From the NCBI GenBank assembly GCA_016290695.1, contig JAEEUX010000046.1:1-12755 (forward strand): a stretch of 12,755 nucleotides of DNA, read 5' to 3'. Source of the stretch: Oscillospiraceae bacterium. Lineage in GTDB: Bacteria > Bacillota > Clostridia > Oscillospirales > Oscillospiraceae. Positions 7,443-12,755 of the stretch are shown here, piece by piece (within the stretch, counting starts at the first letter, position 1; each line of letters begins with the position of its first letter). The notes under the pieces are model-generated. The model had not been told where the DNA came from. It saw only the letters and a list, made by a program, of their open reading frames with translations, and searched no databases. The translations under genes and the position numbers were made by a program.

Positions 7443-7448
7443 ATTATA
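7443..7448 (-). promoter_or_regulatory. Possible -10 element of the glycosyltransferase promoter
   Basis: A perfect TATAAT on the minus strand lies about 50 bases before the glycosyltransferase start. No recognisable -35 box sits at 16-18 bases upstream, nor is there a TG extension, so this is a weak call. It is the best candidate I see for the divergent promoter. Confidence 0.3.
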
Positions 7449-7453
7449 CGAAT

Positions 7454-7621
7454 TTGCAGAAATGGAATGCGGTTCGGTTTTTGCAAGCATCAACCATATA
7501 GGATTTTTTCAAAATCCAACTGCCCCAGCGTGGGTAAGCCCCGCGCTCATTGGCGTGGGATTTTAACACGACAGGCTTGCAGAAATAAAAAAAGTGAGGC
7601 CGAGCCTCACAAAATCTTTTT
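7454..7621 (+). ncRNA. Candidate structured RNA with bistable pairing and terminator
   Basis: No gene fits this stretch, but it is dense in complementary segments. TTTTTGCAA (7478-7486) can pair with TTGCAGAAA upstream (7454-7462) or, extended to 11 pairs, with the copy downstream (7575-7585). AAAATCC (7511-7517) can pair with GGATTTT at 7501-7507 or at 7558-7564. CCCCGCGC (7539-7546, one C bulged) can pair with GCGTGGG at 7528-7534 (tetraloop TAAG) or at 7553-7559. The wobbles in the first and third helices are G-U only if the plus strand is transcribed. A perfect hairpin (7594-7610) and TTTTT close the element. I found no convincing promoter, only a TATATT at 7420-7425. It could instead be a genomic repeat. 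Confidence 0.35.
7587..7621. terminator. Bidirectional terminator-like hairpin upstream of rpoB
   Basis: GTGAGGC (7594-7600) and GCCTCAC (7604-7610) form a perfect 7-pair stem with loop CGA. On the minus strand seven U follow directly, a textbook terminator. On the plus strand the hairpin is followed by AAAATC and then five U, which is weaker, although flanking A and U runs could extend the stem. It insulates the rpoB promoter from upstream transcription and could end the RNA candidate at 7454-7621 or stop antisense transcription toward the glycosyltransferase. Confidence 0.7.
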
Positions 7622-7628
7622 AAATGGG

Positions 7629-7657
7629 TTGACAAAAAAACGTCGGCATGATAAAAT
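7629..7657 (+). promoter_or_regulatory. SigA-like promoter of rpoB-rpoC
   Basis: A perfect TTGACA (7629-7634) is followed after exactly 17 bases by TAAAAT (7652-7657). This near-consensus vegetative promoter suits a highly expressed gene. Transcription should start near 7664, leaving a leader of about 170 bases before the rpoB ATG. Confidence 0.88.
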
Positions 7658-7663
7658 ATCTTG

Positions 7664-7832
7664 ATATCTGCCGCCCGGTAAGGAATACTCCTACCATATT
7701 TCATTAACTGAATTATAAAATCCCGGGCGCAAAAAGTCAATAATATTAATCGTTTTCACAGAAAATTCTTTGTTATTTCTATCAACGCCGCCGGGCGTGC
7801 GGCGTAACATTCAACATAGGGGTGACAGCCGA
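7664..7832 (+). promoter_or_regulatory. Structured 5' leader of rpoB
   Basis: CGCCCGG (7672-7678) is complementary to CCGGGCG at 7723-7729 and to an identical CCGGGCG at 7791-7797. Within the first loop AGGA/TCCT (7681-7684 with 7689-7692) can form a small hairpin, extended by GGT/ACC. The second CCGGGCG lies mostly in the loop of a perfect 7-pair hairpin, ACGCCGC/GCGGCGT (7785-7791 with 7799-7805). That hairpin ends 12 bases before the ribosome binding site (AGGGGTGA, 7818-7825). Such a leader could regulate transcription or translation of rpoB; that is inference. No intrinsic terminator is present in it. Confidence 0.45.
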
Positions 7833-11608
<3,776 letters not shown>

Positions 11609-11609
<1 letters not shown>

Positions 11610-12755
11610 TGAGCTATCCGTCTTTTGAAGCTATACAAATTGGAATTGCTTCCCCTGATATGATCAGACAGTGGTCTTACGGCGAAGTCAAAAAGCCCGA
11701 AACCATCAACTACCGCACCCTCAAGCCTGAGCGCGACGGCCTTTTCTGCGAAAGGATATTCGGGCCGACGAAGGACTGGGAGTGCCACTGCGGTAAGTAT
11801 AAAAAGATACGCTATAAGGGCAAGATATGCGACCGCTGCGGCGTTGAGGTAACCAAGTCCAAGGTTCGCCGCGAGCGCATGGGCCACATCGAGCTGGCCG
11901 CGCCCGTTTCCCACATCTGGTATTTCAAGGGCATCCCGTCCCGCATGGGTCTCATCCTTGATATCTCTCCGCGTATTCTCGAAAAGCTGCTCTATTTCGC
12001 AGTTTACATCGTTATCGATCCCGGCTCCACGCCCCTTTCCCAGAACCAGATCCTCACCGAAAAGGAATACCGCGATATGCGCGAGAAGTATGAGGACGAT
12101 TTTGAAGCGGGTATGGGCGCCGAGGCTGTCAAGAAGCTCCTGCAGAAGATAGACTGCGAAAAGCTCTCAGAAGAGCTTCGCGCCGAGCTTGCCGACGCTT
12201 CCGGCCAGAAGAAGGCCAAGCTCGTCAAGCGCCTTGAGGTCGTCGAGGCCTTCCGCCAGTCCGGCAACAGACCCGAGTGGATGATAATTGACGTTCTCCC
12301 CGTTATCCCGCCGGAGATCCGCCCCATGGTTCAGCTCGACGGCGGCCGCTTCGCAACGAGCGACCTTAACGACCTTTACCGCCGCGTCATCAACAGAAAC
12401 AACCGCCTGAAAAGGCTCATCCAGCTCAGCGCGCCGGAAATAATCGTCCGCAACGAGAAGCGCATGCTTCAGGAAGCGGTCGACGCGCTCATAGACAACG
12501 GCCGCCGCGGCAGAGCCGTTACCGGCGTAAACAGCCGCGTTCTCAAGTCTCTTTCCGATATGCTCAAGGGTAAGCAGGGCCGCTTCCGCCAGAACCTTCT
12601 CGGCAAGCGCGTAGACTATTCCGGACGTTCCGTTATAGTCGTCGGCCCGAACCTCAAGCTTTACCAGTGCGGTCTGCCGAAGGAAATGGCGATAGAGCTC
12701 TTCCGCCCCTTCGTCATGAAAAAGCTTGTTGAGGACGGCGTCGCGAGCAACATCA
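11609..12755 (+). CDS. rpoC: RpoC: RNA polymerase beta-prime subunit, N-terminal part
   Basis: The first 382 codons are present and the gene runs off the right edge. The start ATG overlaps the rpoB stop as TAATG, with GGGGAGG 10 bases upstream, so rpoC is co-transcribed and probably coupled to rpoB. The opening (MSYPSFEAIQIGIASPDMI, then WSYGEVKKPETINYRTLKPE) is the canonical clamp start. The zinc-ribbon cysteines are at 59, 61, 74 and 77 (CHCG and CDRCG). The VRRERMGHIELA segment follows. Later come the clamp-helix region (NRNNRLKRLIQL) and the lead-in to the active centre (LLGKRVDYSGRSVIVVGP). The catalytic NADFDGD motif lies beyond the window. No irregularity is seen in the part present. 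Confidence 0.97.

Noticed and set aside
7437..7664. 75-codon open frame on the plus strand before rpoB
   Set aside because: It starts at TTG with no ribosome binding site and passes through the terminator hairpin and the rpoB promoter; the segment is better explained as structured non-coding sequence.
7444..7740. 98-codon open frame on the minus strand across the rpoB promoter region
   Set aside because: It runs through a near-consensus promoter and a terminator hairpin and has no good ribosome binding site. I recognise no family, so it is more likely accidental, though it overlaps the structured element.
7770..7832. In-frame 21-codon N-terminal extension of RpoB
   Set aside because: It would start at TTG without a ribosome binding site and translate through the leader hairpin; the ATG at 7833 has a good site and matches the family N-terminus.

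Overview
The window looks like a chromosomal core region of a Gram-positive member of the class Clostridia. This rests on the cdaA-cdaR gene pair, a Firmicutes-type RpoB N-terminus, SigA-like promoters with 17-base spacers, strong purine-rich ribosome binding sites and frequent TTG starts. The GC-rich coding sequence and the DUF5685 gene would fit Oscillospirales or a nearby order, but that placement is a guess. I see no phage, IS element, CRISPR array, tRNA or rRNA.

Left part (1-3709, minus strand): one tightly packed operon reads right to left from a SigA-like promoter at 3681-3709. Its order is cdaA (diadenylate cyclase), cdaR (YbbR-domain regulator), an RseC/MucC-family membrane protein with a four-cysteine motif, a DUF5685 protein, and a J-domain co-chaperone cut by the window edge. 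Genes overlap or lie within a few bases of each other, so translational coupling is likely. c-di-AMP synthesis is thus encoded with a possible thiol/redox membrane protein and a J-domain protein; glmM, a frequent neighbour elsewhere, does not directly follow cdaR.

Middle (3743-7403, minus strand): a single-gene dCache chemoreceptor has its own strong terminator and two candidate promoters stacked upstream, one SigD-like and one SigA-like. It is followed by a polytopic GT-C glycosyltransferase related to Gpi18, with a probable terminator directly after its stop codon.

Right part (7404-12755, plus strand): a 429-base gap separates the divergent glycosyltransferase from rpoB. The gap holds a bistable-looking structured element ending in a terminator hairpin, then a near-consensus promoter and a roughly 170-base structured leader before rpoB. 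rpoB is complete and overlaps rpoC by one base; rpoC is cut by the window end. The ribosomal genes rplJ and rplL, which often precede rpoB, are not there.

Most of the window is ordinary housekeeping sequence. The best candidate for something undescribed is the element at 7454-7621, where three short motifs are each duplicated so that each can pair in two mutually exclusive ways. The rpoB leader, which carries one GC-rich strand with two possible partners, is a second candidate.
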